From Polaromonas sp. (GTDB taxonomy: Bacteria > Pseudomonadota > Gammaproteobacteria > Burkholderiales > Burkholderiaceae_C): a stretch of DNA of 64,000 nt. The position numbers and the translations under genes are program-made. Under the pieces are notes generated by a model that was not told where the DNA came from, ran no database searches, and saw nothing but the letters and a program-made list of their open reading frames with translations. This document shows, piece after piece, positions 17,681 through 26,115 of this stretch. The DNA is taken from the NCBI RefSeq assembly GCF_016185115.1, contig NZ_JACPOF010000021.1, forward strand, positions 124,001 through 188,000, in the 5' to 3' direction. Each line of letters opens with the position of its first letter. Within the stretch, counting starts at the first letter, position 1.

Positions 17681-18712
17681 TTATGCGTCCATCTTGATGT
17701 CGAGCTCGCGGATGATCTTGCTCCAGCGAATGTTTTCCTCGGTCATGAAGCGATTGAAGTCATCAATGCTTCCGTCGGCGGCTTCCATGCCGTAGCTGAG
17801 CAGAAGCTCCTTGACCTCGGGTTCCCGGCGTATCGCATCAAGTTCACGCGCGACGCGTTCAAGAAGGGGCCGCGGTGTTTTTGCCGGCGCCACAAGCCCG
17901 ATGAAAGTCTCAACTGCAAACCCCGGCACGCCCTGCTCGATGAAGGTGGGTACCTCCGGTGCCTGCGGCCAGCGCTTTTTGCCCGCATAGCCAATCACAT
18001 GCAGCTTGCCCGAGCGGATATGCGGCAACAGCGCCTGGTAAGAGTCGAACATCAGGGTCGCATGTCCGCCAATGACATCGGCCAGGGCCGGGGCGACGCC
18101 CTTGTAGGGAACGTGCTTGATGTTCACGCCTAGGGAACGGCCGAGGAGCTCGCCGGACAAGTGGGCCAGCGAGCCCGTGCCGCTGGTTGCCAGCGTCAAT
18201 TTGTCCGGATTCTTTTTGCCGAACTCGACGATATCCTTGACGTTGCGGATGGGAAATTCTGCAGACGCGACCAGAACCTGCGACAGCCTGACGAACTGGG
18301 ATACCCCTGTCAGGTCCTTCAGCGGGTCATAGCGCATCTTGGGATAAAGCGCAGAAAACAGCGGGTGACCGCCGGGCGCAACGAAAAATGTGTAGCCGTC
18401 CGGCGCAGCTCTGGCAGTGAACTCGCCGCCTATAAGGCTGCCTGCGCCGGGTTTGTTGTCAATGATGACAGGCTGCCCCAGCCGGTCTTTCAGCCTCGTC
18501 GCAAACAGGCGCGCCAGCGTGTCGTTCGGCCCACCCGGGGTGTAGCCAACTACAAAATGTATAGGTTTTGAGGGATAGGCCTCGGGTGTCTGCGCCAGCA
18601 GGTCCAAAGGCCCCAGCGCTCCCGTCAGCGTAAGTGATGCCGCGGCGAATTGCCTGCGCGAAATGCCTGCGTTCTTGCGGCCCTCTTCGGCAGACGGCTT
18701 TACAAAAGTCAT
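17681..18712 (-). CDS. Bug-family (TTT) solute-binding protein, Tat-exported
   Basis: This 343-residue receptor begins with a twin-arginine signal (ISRRQFAAASLTLTGALG) and continues with the Bug motifs YPSKPIHFVVGYTPGGPNDTLAR, IDNKPGAGSLIGGEFTARAAPDGYT and HVPYKGVAPALADVIGGH. AAGGAGAC lies six bases before the ATG, the same ribosome site as the Bug gene at 9992. It is the first gene of the reverse-strand series and faces the divergent LysR gene across 283 bases. As the promoter-proximal gene it probably delivers the substrate of the island. Confidence 0.95.
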   Translation of the reverse strand: MTFVKPSAEEGRKNAGISRRQFAAASLTLTGALGPLDLLAQTPEAYPSKPIHFVVGYTPGGPNDTLARLFATRLKDRLGQPVIIDNKPGAGSLIGGEFTARAAPDGYTFFVAPGGHPLFSALYPKMRYDPLKDLTGVSQFVRLSQVLVASAEFPIRNVKDIVEFGKKNPDKLTLATSGTGSLAHLSGELLGRSLGVNIKHVPYKGVAPALADVIGGHATLMFDSYQALLPHIRSGKLHVIGYAGKKRWPQAPEVPTFIEQGVPGFAVETFIGLVAPAKTPRPLLERVARELDAIRREPEVKELLLSYGMEAADGSIDDFNRFMTEENIRWSKIIRELDIKMDA

Positions 18713-18857
18713 TTTTGTCTCCTTCTATAGTTGTCAGGGCATGCGTGCAGCCCGGGGCAGGCATGCACAAGAGACGCTCTTGAGACGTCTTCCTGCAAAC
18801 AACAGGCCTTCCGCTGAACAAATTATTGACCCCCGAGCAATAAACTGAAACTGTATA

Positions 18858-18889
18858 AACCATGAATATTCATAAGAAACATGCATGTA
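18858..18889. promoter_or_regulatory. Conserved upstream element, copy 2, in divergent LysR/Bug gap
   Basis: This is the second copy of the element at 10074-10105. It contains the perfect 12-base palindrome ATGAATATTCAT at 18862-18873 and the segment tgcatgta at the same spacing as in copy 1. It lies 107 bases before the LysR start and 146 before the Bug start, a typical place for a LysR-type autoregulatory and activating site. The rest of the 283-base gap shows no gene. Confidence 0.6.
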
Positions 18890-18995
18890 TTACTCAGGTT
18901 TACGAGCAAAGGGTTTTTACGGGAATGCTCAAACTCTTTCGCGTTGCAAGATAAGCGGCAGCTGATAAATCAGCCTGTTCCCATAAGAGATTCAC

Positions 18996-19883
18996 ATGGA
19001 AACCCGACACCTGCGCTATTTCCTTGCAGTTGCTGAGACTGGAAGCCTGACCCGTGCTGCGGAAACACTGGGCGTGGCGCAGCCTGCCCTCAGCCAGGCA
19101 CTGGTGCGGATGGAGGGTTTGCTGGGGGTCAAGCTGTTTACGCGTTCGCGAAGGGGTGCTGAACTCACTGTGGCAGGCCAGGCAATTCTTGAGGATGCGC
19201 GCCTGAGCCTGGCCCGCATCGACGCAGCCACCGAGCATGCGCGGCTGATTGGCCAGGGCATTGCCGGCCGGCTCACCATTGCCTTTGTAGCCACGGCGTC
19301 ACTTCAGTTGCTGCCCGAGGCGCTGTATGCGTACCGGCAAAAAACGCCCCGTGTGGAATTCATCCTGCGCGAGATGACCGACCTCGACCAGGTCGCAGCG
19401 CTGGAAGCCGGCACCATCGACGTCGGGCTCCTCTACACCCCCATTGAAATCCATGCGCGCATGAAGCAGCGTGTCATTGCCCGCTACCGCATGGTCGCGG
19501 CAGTGCGTGAAGATTTTCCTGTCGGTGCCGATGGCAAGGTGTCACTTGCCGACGTGGCGCGCGGCGGCCTCGTGCTTTTTGGCACGCACGAGGCTCCGGC
19601 CTTGAGGGCGGCGGTGCTGACCGCGATCCGCAAGGTGGGGGAGCATGCGGAGATTGTTCAGGAAGCCAGCCGCACCACCACCGTCCTCGCCTGCGTTGCT
19701 GCGCATTGCGGCAGCGCGCTGGTCTCAAGCGCCACCGCCCGGGTGTCTTTCCCGGGCGTGCGTTATGCCGAGGTGCGCGAAGTGCACATGCTGCCGACCA
19801 TGGAGCTCAGCGCTGTCTGGCCAGCGCGTTCAAAGCCCATGCTGGCAGACAACTTTGTCGATCTGCTGCCGAGCGCAGGGTAA
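18996..19883 (+). CDS. LysR-family transcriptional regulator
   Basis: This 295-residue regulator has an N-terminal winged helix (METRHLRYFLAVAETGSLTRAAETLGVAQPALSQALVRME, about residues 1-60) and a LysR-type effector domain resembling the CbnR/BenM group. It is transcribed away from the Bug and dehydrogenase series and shares its upstream gap with it, the standard arrangement for a LysR activator of the neighbouring catabolic operon. AAGAGA lies eight bases before the ATG. The inducer is unknown, but is probably a CoA ester or acid intermediate of the island. Confidence 0.95.
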   Translation: METRHLRYFLAVAETGSLTRAAETLGVAQPALSQALVRMEGLLGVKLFTRSRRGAELTVAGQAILEDARLSLARIDAATEHARLIGQGIAGRLTIAFVATASLQLLPEALYAYRQKTPRVEFILREMTDLDQVAALEAGTIDVGLLYTPIEIHARMKQRVIARYRMVAAVREDFPVGADGKVSLADVARGGLVLFGTHEAPALRAAVLTAIRKVGEHAEIVQEASRTTTVLACVAAHCGSALVSSATARVSFPGVRYAEVREVHMLPTMELSAVWPARSKPMLADNFVDLLPSAG

Positions 19884-19912
19884 ACAGGTGCAGAGCGGCG
19901 GCGGGGCCGGCC

Positions 19913-20446
19913 TTAAAGCGGATGTTCGCTGTAGAACCGGCCGCCGTGAAACAGCAGCGGTGATGCGCCGGGGCGGTGGTTGCAGCGTTCCACCTCGCCG
20001 ACAAAAATCGTGTGGTCACCCTCTGCATAACGGCTGCGGTTAAAGCACTCAAACGTGGCCGCCGCGCCGGTAATGAGCGGCAGGCCTGCTTCGCTCTCTG
20101 TAAAGGCCACATCTGTCCAGCGGCCTTCGCGCTTGCCGGCAAAACGCTCGGCCAGAGCCTTCTGGTCTGCCGCAAGAATGTTGATCGCGTAGTGCGAGCC
20201 GGCGCTGAAGATGGCCATTGAGCTGGCTGCATGCGCCAGGCTCCAGAGCACCAGCGGCGGGGTCAGTGATACCGAATTGAAGGAGCTGGCCGTCAGGCCT
20301 ATGAGTTCGCCGCTTGCCGCGCGTGCCGTGACGATGGTGACGCCGGTGGCAAACATCGCCAGCGATGCGCGAAATTCCTTTTGTGAGAAACCCGGCGCCT
20401 TTGCTTTGACTGGCTGAGCGGAAGCCTTGTTATTGGTTAAAGCCAT
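19913..20446 (-). CDS. Flavin reductase family protein
   Basis: This 177-residue protein has the FMN-binding split-barrel fold of flavin reductases that supply reduced flavin to two-component monooxygenases. Visible are FRASLAMFATGVTIVTAR, GLTASSFNSVSLTPPLVLWSL, HYAINILAADQ and the closing GDHTIFVGEVERC with its conserved histidine. No monooxygenase gene lies next to it, so the partner enzyme is unknown. It converges on the LysR gene, 29 bases apart, and diverges from the peptidase at 20521. Confidence 0.9.
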   Translation of the reverse strand: MALTNNKASAQPVKAKAPGFSQKEFRASLAMFATGVTIVTARAASGELIGLTASSFNSVSLTPPLVLWSLAHAASSMAIFSAGSHYAINILAADQKALAERFAGKREGRWTDVAFTESEAGLPLITGAAATFECFNRSRYAEGDHTIFVGEVERCNHRPGASPLLFHGGRFYSEHPL

Positions 20447-20520
20447 TGGGCTAATTTACCCCAAGCCCCCAAGCCTTGCCGGATCGTCCTGTCATGGCCG
20501 GCAGTTAAACTTGGAAACCG

Positions 20521-21462
20521 ATGTCTTTCATGCTCCTCCTGCGCGCCAGTACTGCTCCATCCACTCTTGCCGCCCTGGCCCTGTTTTGCGTGGCAGGCGC
20601 CGTTACCGGCAATGCGCAATCTGCCGAGCCCTGCGACGAATTTGTCGCCCGTCTGCCCAACGTCACAAAGCACTTGTGTGAATCGGCAAAATTGCAGCCC
20701 ACCACGGCGAAGTCGGTCAATGGCCGCGCCCTGTGGGTTCGCGACATCAACCCCGGCAACGCCACTGTCAGGGTGCTGGTGCTGGGCGCCATTCACGGCG
20801 ACGAGCTGTCGTCTGCGTCCATGGCACTGCAGTGGATACGCATGGCCGAGCAGCCTGCCGACATGCCGCAGGTGGTGCACTGGCGCTTCATACCGGCACT
20901 TAACCCTGACGGCCTGTTCAGCAAGCCGCCCAAACGTGTCAATGCCAACGGCGTGGATCTGAACCGCAACTTCCCCACGCCGAACTGGGAGCGTGATGCA
21001 AAAATCTACTGGGAAAAGCGCACCCGCAAGGACCCGCGCCGCTTCCCCGGCCCGAAGCCGCTGTCAGAGCCCGAGTCGCGGTTTTTGATTGAAGAAATGC
21101 AGCGCTTCAAGCCGCAGCTGATTGTCAGCATCCATGCGCCTTACGGCGTGCTTGACTTTGACGGCCCGGCAAAGGAAGGCTTTGTGCCGCCGTCCAGGCT
21201 GGGCCGGCTTTACCTTGACCAGGTGGGCATCTTCCCCGGCTCGCTTGGCAACTATGGCGGGGTACACAAGGGCGTGCCGGTGGTGACGATTGAATTGCCC
21301 AACTCGACCCGCACGCCGCTGGACGCGGAGATGCGCCAGATGTGGCTGGATTTGCTGCGCTGGATCAGCGAACGCATGGGCCCCGCCAATCGTGCCTTGC
21401 AGCCCGGTGTCGATGTGCCTGAAACGCCACCGGCAGCCGCGCGTACCCTGAAAACACCTTGA
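20521..21462 (+). CDS. M14-family zinc carboxypeptidase, MpaA-like
   Basis: This 313-residue exported peptidase has an N-terminal signal peptide ending near residue 35 and the carboxypeptidase motifs GAIHGDE (zinc ligands His92 and Glu95), SIHAPYG (His205) and TIELPNS (catalytic Glu258). NPDGLFSKPPKRVNANGVDLNRNFP is the substrate arginine and asparagine segment of the murein-peptide amidase group. It most likely trims peptidoglycan peptides in the periplasm. It stands alone: the next gene is on the other strand. Confidence 0.9.
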   Translation: MSFMLLLRASTAPSTLAALALFCVAGAVTGNAQSAEPCDEFVARLPNVTKHLCESAKLQPTTAKSVNGRALWVRDINPGNATVRVLVLGAIHGDELSSASMALQWIRMAEQPADMPQVVHWRFIPALNPDGLFSKPPKRVNANGVDLNRNFPTPNWERDAKIYWEKRTRKDPRRFPGPKPLSEPESRFLIEEMQRFKPQLIVSIHAPYGVLDFDGPAKEGFVPPSRLGRLYLDQVGIFPGSLGNYGGVHKGVPVVTIELPNSTRTPLDAEMRQMWLDLLRWISERMGPANRALQPGVDVPETPPAAARTLKTP

Positions 21463-21481
21463 AGCGCCGGCGTGGCGCGCC

Positions 21482-21790
21482 TTATTTCTGCTTCTGGTAG
21501 GCCGTGTTCATCTCGGGCGCCTTGCTGGTGTCCTTCTTGCCGCTGTCGATGTCCTTTTTGGCCTGTTTGATGGCCGGGTCGGGTTTGTCGCTGGTCATGT
21601 CGGTGGACTGGTCGCGCTCATGCGGCATGGCCAGGCTGGCTTCATCCGACACATCCTGAGGCGTGTGTTCGAGGTCCGCGCTCTCCCTGTCCCTGCCGGG
21701 ATGAGGCACCCTGACGGGCATGCCCTTGCCAGTGCGGGTGGTGTGGCTGATGTCGGGCTGTGTGTCCTGGAATTGCGGTGTCTTGGCCAT
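21482..21790 (-). CDS. Small hydrophilic hypothetical protein
   Basis: This predicted protein of about 102 residues is rich in Asp, Lys, Pro, Ser and Thr and lacks hydrophobic stretches, so it is probably disordered. It starts MAKTPQFQDTQPDISHTTRTG at 21790, after AAAGGGC; a longer frame to 21838 has no good ribosome site. The lysine-rich tail reads KQAKKDIDSGKKDTSKAPEM. I do not recognise the family. Codon-position composition looks coding, but evidence is limited to the open frame and ribosome site. Confidence 0.6.
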   Translation of the reverse strand: MAKTPQFQDTQPDISHTTRTGKGMPVRVPHPGRDRESADLEHTPQDVSDEASLAMPHERDQSTDMTSDKPDPAIKQAKKDIDSGKKDTSKAPEMNTAYQKQK

Positions 21791-22031
21791 ATGGAGGCCC
21801 TTTCCTTGTCTCTGTGATGGCCTTATTTTCCGTCTCATGCGATGGGGGCAATGTAGTCACGGGAAAGCGGCAGGCGTAGGCGCAAAACGCATGCGCCCTG
21901 GCTCATGAAACCGCCTTTGGGGGCCGGGCGGCGTAACAGTCAGTAAGATGGCGGGTTGCCCCGCCGTGCAGAGGGTGGCTGTTGCCCATGTCTGCCGGCC
22001 CCACAGGTCATTCATTCACAAGGAGATTCCC

Positions 22032-23216
22032 ATGAGCCGTGAAGTTGTTGTTGTCAGCGGTGTGCGCACCGGTATTGGTACTTACGGCGGCAGCCTGAAG
22101 GACATTCCACCCATAGAGCTGGCCACCACCGTTGTGCGCGAGTCATTGGCACGTGCCGGCGTTGAAGGCAAGGACGTCGGTCATGTGGTCTTCGGTCATG
22201 TGGTCAACACCGAGCCGCGTGACCTTTACCTGTCGCGCGTGGCCGCCATCCAGGGCGGCTGCCTTGAAGGCACGCCGGCGATGAACGTCAACCGCCTGTG
22301 CGGCTCCGGCCTGCAGGCCATCGTGTCCGCAGCGCAGACCATCATGCTGGGCGATGCCGATGTCGCCATTGGCGGCGGTGCAGAAAACATGAGCCGCGGC
22401 CCCTACGCCAGCCTCAACACCCGCTGGGGCGCACGCATGGGCGACACCAAGCTGGTTGACATGGTGCTGGGCGCGCTGCACGACCCTTTCAAGACCATAC
22501 ACATGGGCGTGACGGCAGAAAATATCGCCGCCAAATGGGGCATCACCCGTGAAGAGCAGGACGCCATCGCGGTTGAAAGCCACAACCGCGCACAGCGTGC
22601 CACCGAGGCCGGCTACTTCAAGGACCAGATCGTGCCCGTCATGCTCAAGAGCAAAAAGGGCGAAGTCGCTTATGTGGCCGACGAACACTTCCGCCCCGAC
22701 TGCAGCCTGGCCGACATGGCCAAGCTCAAGCCCGTCTTCCTGAAAGAAAACGGCACCGTCACCGCAGGCAATGCATCCGGCATCAATGACGCTGCTGCAG
22801 CGGTTGTGCTGATGGAAGCCGGCGCAGCCAAGGCCAGGGGCGCCAAGCCGCTGGCCCGCCTGGTCGCCTATGCACACGCAGGGGTCGATCCGCAATTCAT
22901 GGGCATAGGCCCCGTGCCTGCGACCAAACTCGCGCTGCAAAAAGCCGGCCTCAAGATCAGCGACCTTGATGTGATCGAAGCCAACGAAGCCTTCGCCGCA
23001 CAGGCCTGCGCGGTGACCCGCGACCTCGGCCTGGACCCGGCCAAGGTCAACCCCAACGGCTCGGGCATCTCGCTCGGCCACCCGATTGGCGCCACAGGCG
23101 CGCTGATCACCGTCAAGGCCATTCACGAGCTGCAGCGCATCAAGGGCCGCTACGCGCTGGTCACCATGTGTATTGGTGGCGGTCAGGGCATTGCTGCGAT
23201 TTTTGAGCGTATGTAA
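22032..23216 (+). CDS. bktB: Acetyl-CoA acetyltransferase / beta-ketothiolase
   Basis: This 394-residue biosynthetic-type thiolase condenses or cleaves acyl-CoAs. The catalytic triad is clear: Cys90 in NVNRLCGSGLQAI, the histidine in EANEAFAAQ/GHPIGATGA, and the C-terminal cysteine in TMCIGGGQG. The start at 22032 follows AGGAGATTCCC. Its family includes BktB and PhaA of polyhydroxyalkanoate synthesis; the EPRDLYLSRVAAIQGG region resembles BktB, so the symbol is a best guess. Unlike the thiolase-fold protein at 11015, it has a complete active site. A PHB-depolymerase-like esterase lies about 0.7 kb downstream. Confidence 0.9.
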   Translation: MSREVVVVSGVRTGIGTYGGSLKDIPPIELATTVVRESLARAGVEGKDVGHVVFGHVVNTEPRDLYLSRVAAIQGGCLEGTPAMNVNRLCGSGLQAIVSAAQTIMLGDADVAIGGGAENMSRGPYASLNTRWGARMGDTKLVDMVLGALHDPFKTIHMGVTAENIAAKWGITREEQDAIAVESHNRAQRATEAGYFKDQIVPVMLKSKKGEVAYVADEHFRPDCSLADMAKLKPVFLKENGTVTAGNASGINDAAAAVVLMEAGAAKARGAKPLARLVAYAHAGVDPQFMGIGPVPATKLALQKAGLKISDLDVIEANEAFAAQACAVTRDLGLDPAKVNPNGSGISLGHPIGATGALITVKAIHELQRIKGRYALVTMCIGGGQGIAAIFERM

Positions 23217-23240
23217 GGCTGCCGGCGCGCTGCATGCGGC

Positions 23241-23561
23241 GTGCTGACTTCAAACCTTGATTCCGTGAAGCTGCGCACCAAGGTGTTGATGGCCCTTGCC
23301 GCTGCCGCGGCGGAAACGCTTGTGGCGCTCTGGGTCACGTCAGGCACCTACACCTCGCCGGGCAAGGTACTTCATGCGGCGGTGCTGGTTCCTCCATACG
23401 TGCTGGTTGCAAAAAACGAAATAACAGGGTTCGCCGCAACGGCGATTCCCTTCCTCACCTATTTCGCAGCCTCGCTGTTGCTGGTTTTCTGGCTTTTTCG
23501 CGAAAGAGGCACGGGCTCGCCGGATGGGCAGCGTGCGGCCTCAAGGCCCAAGCAGTCCTGA
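23241..23561 (+). CDS. Small predicted membrane protein
   Basis: A 106-residue open frame lies 24 bases after the thiolase. It has probable membrane helices at about residues 14-34 (VLMALAAAAAETLVALWV), 44-58 and 62-84 (TAIPFLTYFAASLLLVFWLF) and a short charged tail. The start is GTG at 23241 or the second GTG at 23265. I recognise no family. Its closeness to bktB suggests co-transcription only. Confidence 0.6.
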   Translation: MLTSNLDSVKLRTKVLMALAAAAAETLVALWVTSGTYTSPGKVLHAAVLVPPYVLVAKNEITGFAATAIPFLTYFAASLLLVFWLFRERGTGSPDGQRAASRPKQS

Positions 23562-23573
23562 CCGGGAGGCCTA

Positions 23574-23883
23574 GATTGCTACGCTTTTAATAGCTACTCG
23601 CGTGCGTGCTTATTGGCCTGAAGGCGGATTTGATGCCTTAAAAAGGCTTCTGGACGCCAGTTTTGCTGCTCCCTGTAGCCGTTTCAGGCAAGCGAGATGA
23701 ATAATGCGTCATAAATAAATCCTTAAGTGAATAAGGTGTTATTTATGACGCATTATTTTCAAGCGGCTCTCTGGGGGAGCCATTTGCAGGCTGAAAAGCT
23801 GCTCAAAGGCCTGTTTTGAGGGTTCATTTTGGCCTCCAAGCCAATAAACACGGACGGGAGAAGCTACAAAATTAATAGCAATT
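23574..23883. repeat. Composite inverted repeat (two facing copies of a dispersed element)
   Basis: The region between the small membrane protein and the esterase has no gene. A forward copy at 23574-23653 (starting attgctacgcttttaatagc, then actcgcgtgcgtgcttattggcc) faces a reverse copy at 23805-23883, whose complement reads aattgctattaattttgtagc then cgtttattggc. Both resemble the element at 45888-45964. Between them is the nested palindrome at 23700-23757. Confidence 0.7.
23700..23757. repeat. Nested perfect inverted repeat
   Basis: The arms are perfect and 19 bases long (23700-23718 and 23739-23757), enclosing a second smaller stem ccttaag/ataagg in the 20-base loop. The whole would fold as one long AT-rich hairpin in either strand. 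It lies between the two facing repeat copies. Confidence 0.8.
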
Positions 23884-23885
23884 AC

Positions 23886-25052
23886 TCAGGACTTGAGGCT
23901 GTGCTGCAGAAAAAACGCCAGCATCGCCGCAGAAGCCGACGGCCCGTCCGGATCTGTGTATGAACCTGCCGAGTCGCCGCCCGACCAGGCGTGCGGGCCG
24001 GCGTCTATGCGCCAGTGTTCTACATACGATGGCCCGTCGGCGACGCGGTAAACCGTCTTCTCGGTGCTGGTTTCCTGTGTGTCGGCGCCGACCTTGCTGC
24101 GGCTTTTGACCAGCGGCAGGCCTGATGCCTTGAGTGCCGCGAGGGCCGCATCACTGATGTGGTCGCCGTTGTCGGGGTGCACGGTTTTGTCGCCGCTGCC
24201 GTGAAAGACGATGGTGGGCATGGGCGGTGTGGCCGAACCCTTGGCGCCGCGGCGCATGGCGCCGAAGGCGGACATCAAATCCTGCGCCGCGCCCGAGGGC
24301 AGGCCTGAATGCACGCCGACGGCGGCAAAGATGTGAGGGTAAAGGCCTGCCACCACGGCGGCCATCGCCCCGCCTGCCGACAGGCCTGCAATGTAAACCC
24401 GCGATGGGTCGGCGCGCTGGCCGTTGTAGTCGTTGGCCAGCACCTGCTGGGTCAGGGCGGCAATCATGCCGGGCTCGCCTTCATCAAGCTGCTGGTGTCC
24501 GGGTTCAAACCAGTTCCAGCAGCGATGGGCGTTTGATTTGGAGATCTGCTCGGGGTAAAGCACCATGCAGCCCTGCTCCTCTGCCAGCGCGTTCATGGCG
24601 GTGCCTCGGGCGAAGTCCTGCGCGTCCTGCTTGCAGCCGTGCAGCAGCACGATCAGCGGCATCGCCGCCTGGGCTGCGGCATCGCCGCCTGCGGGCGGAG
24701 CGGGTATGTAGAGGCGGTAGGGGTAGCGCTCGCCATTGAAAGTGAATACCCGCTCACTGAAAGCGGCCTTGCGTGGCCGGGGCGTGACGGGCGCTTCTGT
24801 TTCTGTGCCCGGCTTATCGACCACCATGACGTCTTCGACATCCGTGAAGGTGGTTGCGTCTGGCTTTGCCGGTCTCGCGGCGGGGCGGCGTGCCCTGGCA
24901 GGCGTTGGCCTGAGAAAGGGGCTGAAGTCCGGGCTGGCGACGGGGTTGAGCAGGGTGCGCTGGATGAGCCGGGTGGCGTCCATCAGGCTGCCCACGCCCA
25001 CGGCCCGGCTGGCTTTCAAAAAAAGCTGGCTGAGTGTTTTTGGCCTGCGCAT
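23886..25052 (-). CDS. PHB-depolymerase-family esterase
   Basis: This 388-residue alpha/beta hydrolase belongs to the polyhydroxybutyrate-depolymerase/LpqC esterase family. An N-terminal 100-residue region is rich in Ala, Pro and Arg. The hydrolase starts at about residue 100 with YPYRLYIPAPP, then IVLLHGCKQDAQDFA (oxyanion region), the nucleophile elbow AGLSAGGAM, FHGSGDKTVHPDNG (catalytic aspartate) and DAGPHAWSGGD (catalytic histidine). No clear signal peptide is seen. It may act on PHB oligomers or on another ester. It is transcribed toward the composite repeat. Confidence 0.9.
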   Translation of the reverse strand: MRRPKTLSQLFLKASRAVGVGSLMDATRLIQRTLLNPVASPDFSPFLRPTPARARRPAARPAKPDATTFTDVEDVMVVDKPGTETEAPVTPRPRKAAFSERVFTFNGERYPYRLYIPAPPAGGDAAAQAAMPLIVLLHGCKQDAQDFARGTAMNALAEEQGCMVLYPEQISKSNAHRCWNWFEPGHQQLDEGEPGMIAALTQQVLANDYNGQRADPSRVYIAGLSAGGAMAAVVAGLYPHIFAAVGVHSGLPSGAAQDLMSAFGAMRRGAKGSATPPMPTIVFHGSGDKTVHPDNGDHISDAALAALKASGLPLVKSRSKVGADTQETSTEKTVYRVADGPSYVEHWRIDAGPHAWSGGDSAGSYTDPDGPSASAAMLAFFLQHSLKS

Positions 25053-25294
25053 GGATTACCTCTTTTCTATGCAACCAAAGAAAATGGTGCACTGCAGCAA
25101 AGAATACGCTTTTTTTGGTTTGTGCGTGTAGGCGGGAGGCGCGCGGTGGGGAGGTTGTCAGCTTTTGGACAAGCTTTACCATCGCGCACAGAGGGGGCGC
25201 AACGTAGGTTCGCCTGGGGTTGGCGAGATGGGCGTATGGAGTGCGTTGTGGCCAAAGAGGCCGCGCAAACGGGGGCCGGAAAGGCCCGCCAGGG

Positions 25295-25858
25295 TTACAA
25301 GTTCTGTGACTTGAGCGTTTCGCGCAGGATTTCCGCCTTGTTGGCGTCAAACTGCCCTTCAACCCGTGCCAGCACGTCACCGTCGCGGTTGACCACCACG
25401 GCATAGAACTGGTCGGTGCCCTTCAGGCCTGCAGAGCGCACAAAATCGGCCCGATCTGCAAAAACCGGCACCAACCTGGCGCGGTCCCCCGGGCTGGCAT
25501 AACGCTGAAGAAGCCTGGTTTCGACGGCACTGCGGCCGCTGGCGGTGCCCGGGTCGTTCAGCACCGGCATGCGCATCCACGCAATGGTGCTGTCGTTGTT
25601 CAGGTTGAGGCCGTGTATCCAGCTGTCCGCCAGGGCGCGCTGGCTGCGCTCGAAAGTGATGAGCGCCAGGGTTCTGTCAGAGGGCAGATCAGTGGAAAGC
25701 GACAGCGGCTTGTGCGCCAGCGCATGCGACATCATCTCGGGCAATCGGCCCATCACGCTGGATTCACTGGGCGACGCGACCGCGAGACCCAAAGCCAGAC
25801 CGGTCGCGGCCAGCCAGGCTGTCACGTAGGTCAGAGGACTTTTCATGTCGATCTTCAT
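25295..25858 (-). CDS. Exported hypothetical protein, thioredoxin-like fold possible
   Basis: This 187-residue protein has an N-terminal signal (YVTAWLAATGLALGLAVA) and then a domain whose strands ALITFERSQRALADSW and YAVVVNRDGDVLARVEGQFD resemble an AhpC/thioredoxin-like or YtfJ-like fold. No CxxC motif exists, so it would not be a redox enzyme. GGAGAG before the ATG at 25858 supports the start. The 242 bases downstream of it, to the esterase, show no gene. Function unknown. Confidence 0.7.
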   Translation of the reverse strand: MKIDMKSPLTYVTAWLAATGLALGLAVASPSESSVMGRLPEMMSHALAHKPLSLSTDLPSDRTLALITFERSQRALADSWIHGLNLNNDSTIAWMRMPVLNDPGTASGRSAVETRLLQRYASPGDRARLVPVFADRADFVRSAGLKGTDQFYAVVVNRDGDVLARVEGQFDANKAEILRETLKSQNL

Positions 25859-25941
25859 GGTGCTCTCCTTGGGCCTGGCAACACTGTTTCAGGAGTGCGA
25901 ACGCCGTGCCAGATGCGTTTGCCTGCATGTTCCACATCTTC

Positions 25942-25961
25942 ATGCAAGATGCATGCAAGAT
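25942..25961. repeat. Tandem atgcaagat direct repeat
   Basis: Two copies of atgcaagat lie 11 bases apart, about one helical turn, in the 257-base gap between a reverse-strand gene and the TetR regulator. It lies about 150 bases before the TetR gene. A binding site is possible but unproven. Confidence 0.4.
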
Positions 25962-26115
25962 ACTCTCCGATGCTGCACATGCGCAATTTAAAAATTGGAA
26001 CAATTGGTTAAATACTGTTTGGTAACTTCGCAAGTTCACAGGCCAGAAAATGGGTGTGCCATCTGTTTTCAGACCTTCAAGCCGCTTTATGGCTGCTGCT
26101 GACTAGAATGTTCCC

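Noticed and set aside
22143..23126. Reverse open frame opposite bktB
   Set aside because: Antisense mirror of a strongly conserved thiolase; no recognisable domain.
23574..23883. Insertion sequence
   Set aside because: No transposase frame lies between the facing copies; only inverted repeats are present.
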